Below are positions 63,874 to 64,000 of a stretch of DNA of 64,000 bases, in pieces. The stretch is taken from contig NC_012483.1 of the NCBI RefSeq assembly GCF_000022565.1, forward strand, positions 3,286,001-3,350,000. The letters are read 5' to 3'. Position 1 is the first letter of the stretch; the number at the start of each line of letters is the position of its first letter. Made by a program: the position numbers and the translations under genes. Below the pieces are notes generated by a model. The model was given only the letters and a program-made list of their open reading frames with translations. It made no database searches and was not told the DNA's origin. This DNA is from Acidobacterium capsulatum ATCC 51196. Lineage in GTDB: Bacteria; Acidobacteriota; Terriglobia; Terriglobales; Acidobacteriaceae.

Positions 63874-64000
63874 GGCATGACTCCGGAATTTGAATCCATT
63901 ATGGCACTGATGAGTTCCCTGGTTTTGGCCCTGTCGGCAAGCTCGTAACGGCTTTTCTCCGACCATTGCGTGACGAGGTCCCAATTTGCTCGAAATGTTC
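63852..64000 (-). CDS. C-terminal end of an unknown gene, HEPN-like ending, cut by window edge
   Basis: Forty-nine codons are visible on the minus strand, ending in TAG at 63852-63854. The peptide contains NWDLVTQWSEKSRYELAD and closes DSNSGVMPWVKQRW. The pattern WSEKSRYE followed by a helix and a Trp-rich end resembles the C-termini of HEPN-domain proteins. It overlaps the 127-aa gene by 22 bp. The identity needs the sequence beyond the window. Confidence 0.55.
   Translation of the reverse strand, partial: TFRANWDLVTQWSEKSRYELADRAKTRELISAIMDSNSGVMPWVKQRW

Overview
The window looks like ordinary chromosome from an acidobacterium, probably Acidobacteriaceae (subdivision 1; Acidobacterium/Terriglobus-like). 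This is inference from gene content: a giant sedolisin with Ig-like repeats and a twin-helix C-terminus, BlaI/M56-TonB regulator pairs, winged-helix NTPase regulators, and a Tes/Mss-like radical SAM protein that fits the membrane-spanning iso-diabolic lipids known from this group. GC is high and most genes are housekeeping. No rRNA, tRNA, CRISPR array, prophage or complete insertion sequence was seen.

Layout. 1-4.9 kb: 3' part of dxs, a thiolase and a long acyl-CoA dehydrogenase, all rightward. 5-11.6 kb: two secreted hydrolases (S53 sedolisin; CocE/NonD alpha/beta hydrolase). 11.7-13.7 kb (leftward): class I tagatose-bisphosphate-type aldolase and RNase PH. 14-16.9 kb: an overlapping three-gene signalling operon (soluble histidine kinase, NtrC-type sigma-54 activator, degenerate receiver fused to a His-less kinase helix) behind a good -24/-12 promoter. 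17-24.4 kb: outer-membrane-type protein, GNAT acetyltransferase, bifunctional PBP, proS and a secreted unknown. 24.5-28 kb: thioesterase, VapBC-like pair, orphan B12-binding protein, winged-helix/NTPase regulator. 28-35.3 kb: polyprenyl synthase, YajQ, TatD, metG and divergent argS. 35.5-41.2 kb: a b-type haem membrane protein, a 590-bp repeat- and hairpin-rich spacer, Bax-inhibitor-like protein, glyA, a membrane protein and gatB. 41.2-44.4 kb: a small accessory pair (58-aa protein plus membrane protein), an M48 protease, RlpA and a small helical protein. 44.6-50.1 kb: secreted unknown, the Tes/Mss-like radical SAM enzyme, a histone-H1-like protein and lpd. 50.1-58.2 kb: M56-TonB/BlaI pair, lipB, MBL hydrolase, an OmpR/HK pair and a Kup potassium transporter. 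58.3-64 kb: YfgM-like TPR protein, DksA-like protein, pckA with small followers, apt/acyP, and an unknown pair running off the right edge.

How the parts relate. lipB (lipoyl transfer) and lpd (E3 of lipoyl complexes) lie 2 kb apart. metG, argS, proS and gatB make this a translation-rich stretch. The thiolase and acyl-CoA dehydrogenase form a short beta-oxidation set. Three leftward or rightward genes (glyA, gatB, thioesterase) have a TACA(A/C)T box exactly 6 nt before ATG, suggesting leaderless mRNAs.

Most interesting points: the Tes/Mss-like radical SAM enzyme at 45.8 kb; the sigma-54 operon with its odd third component; a dispersed repeat that appears both in an intergenic spacer and in frame inside metG; a family of short GGGTGCYCC palindromes between genes at 30-40 kb; and the structured spacer at 36.1-36.6 kb (G-quadruplex motif, 14-bp palindrome, nested hairpins, heptamer array).
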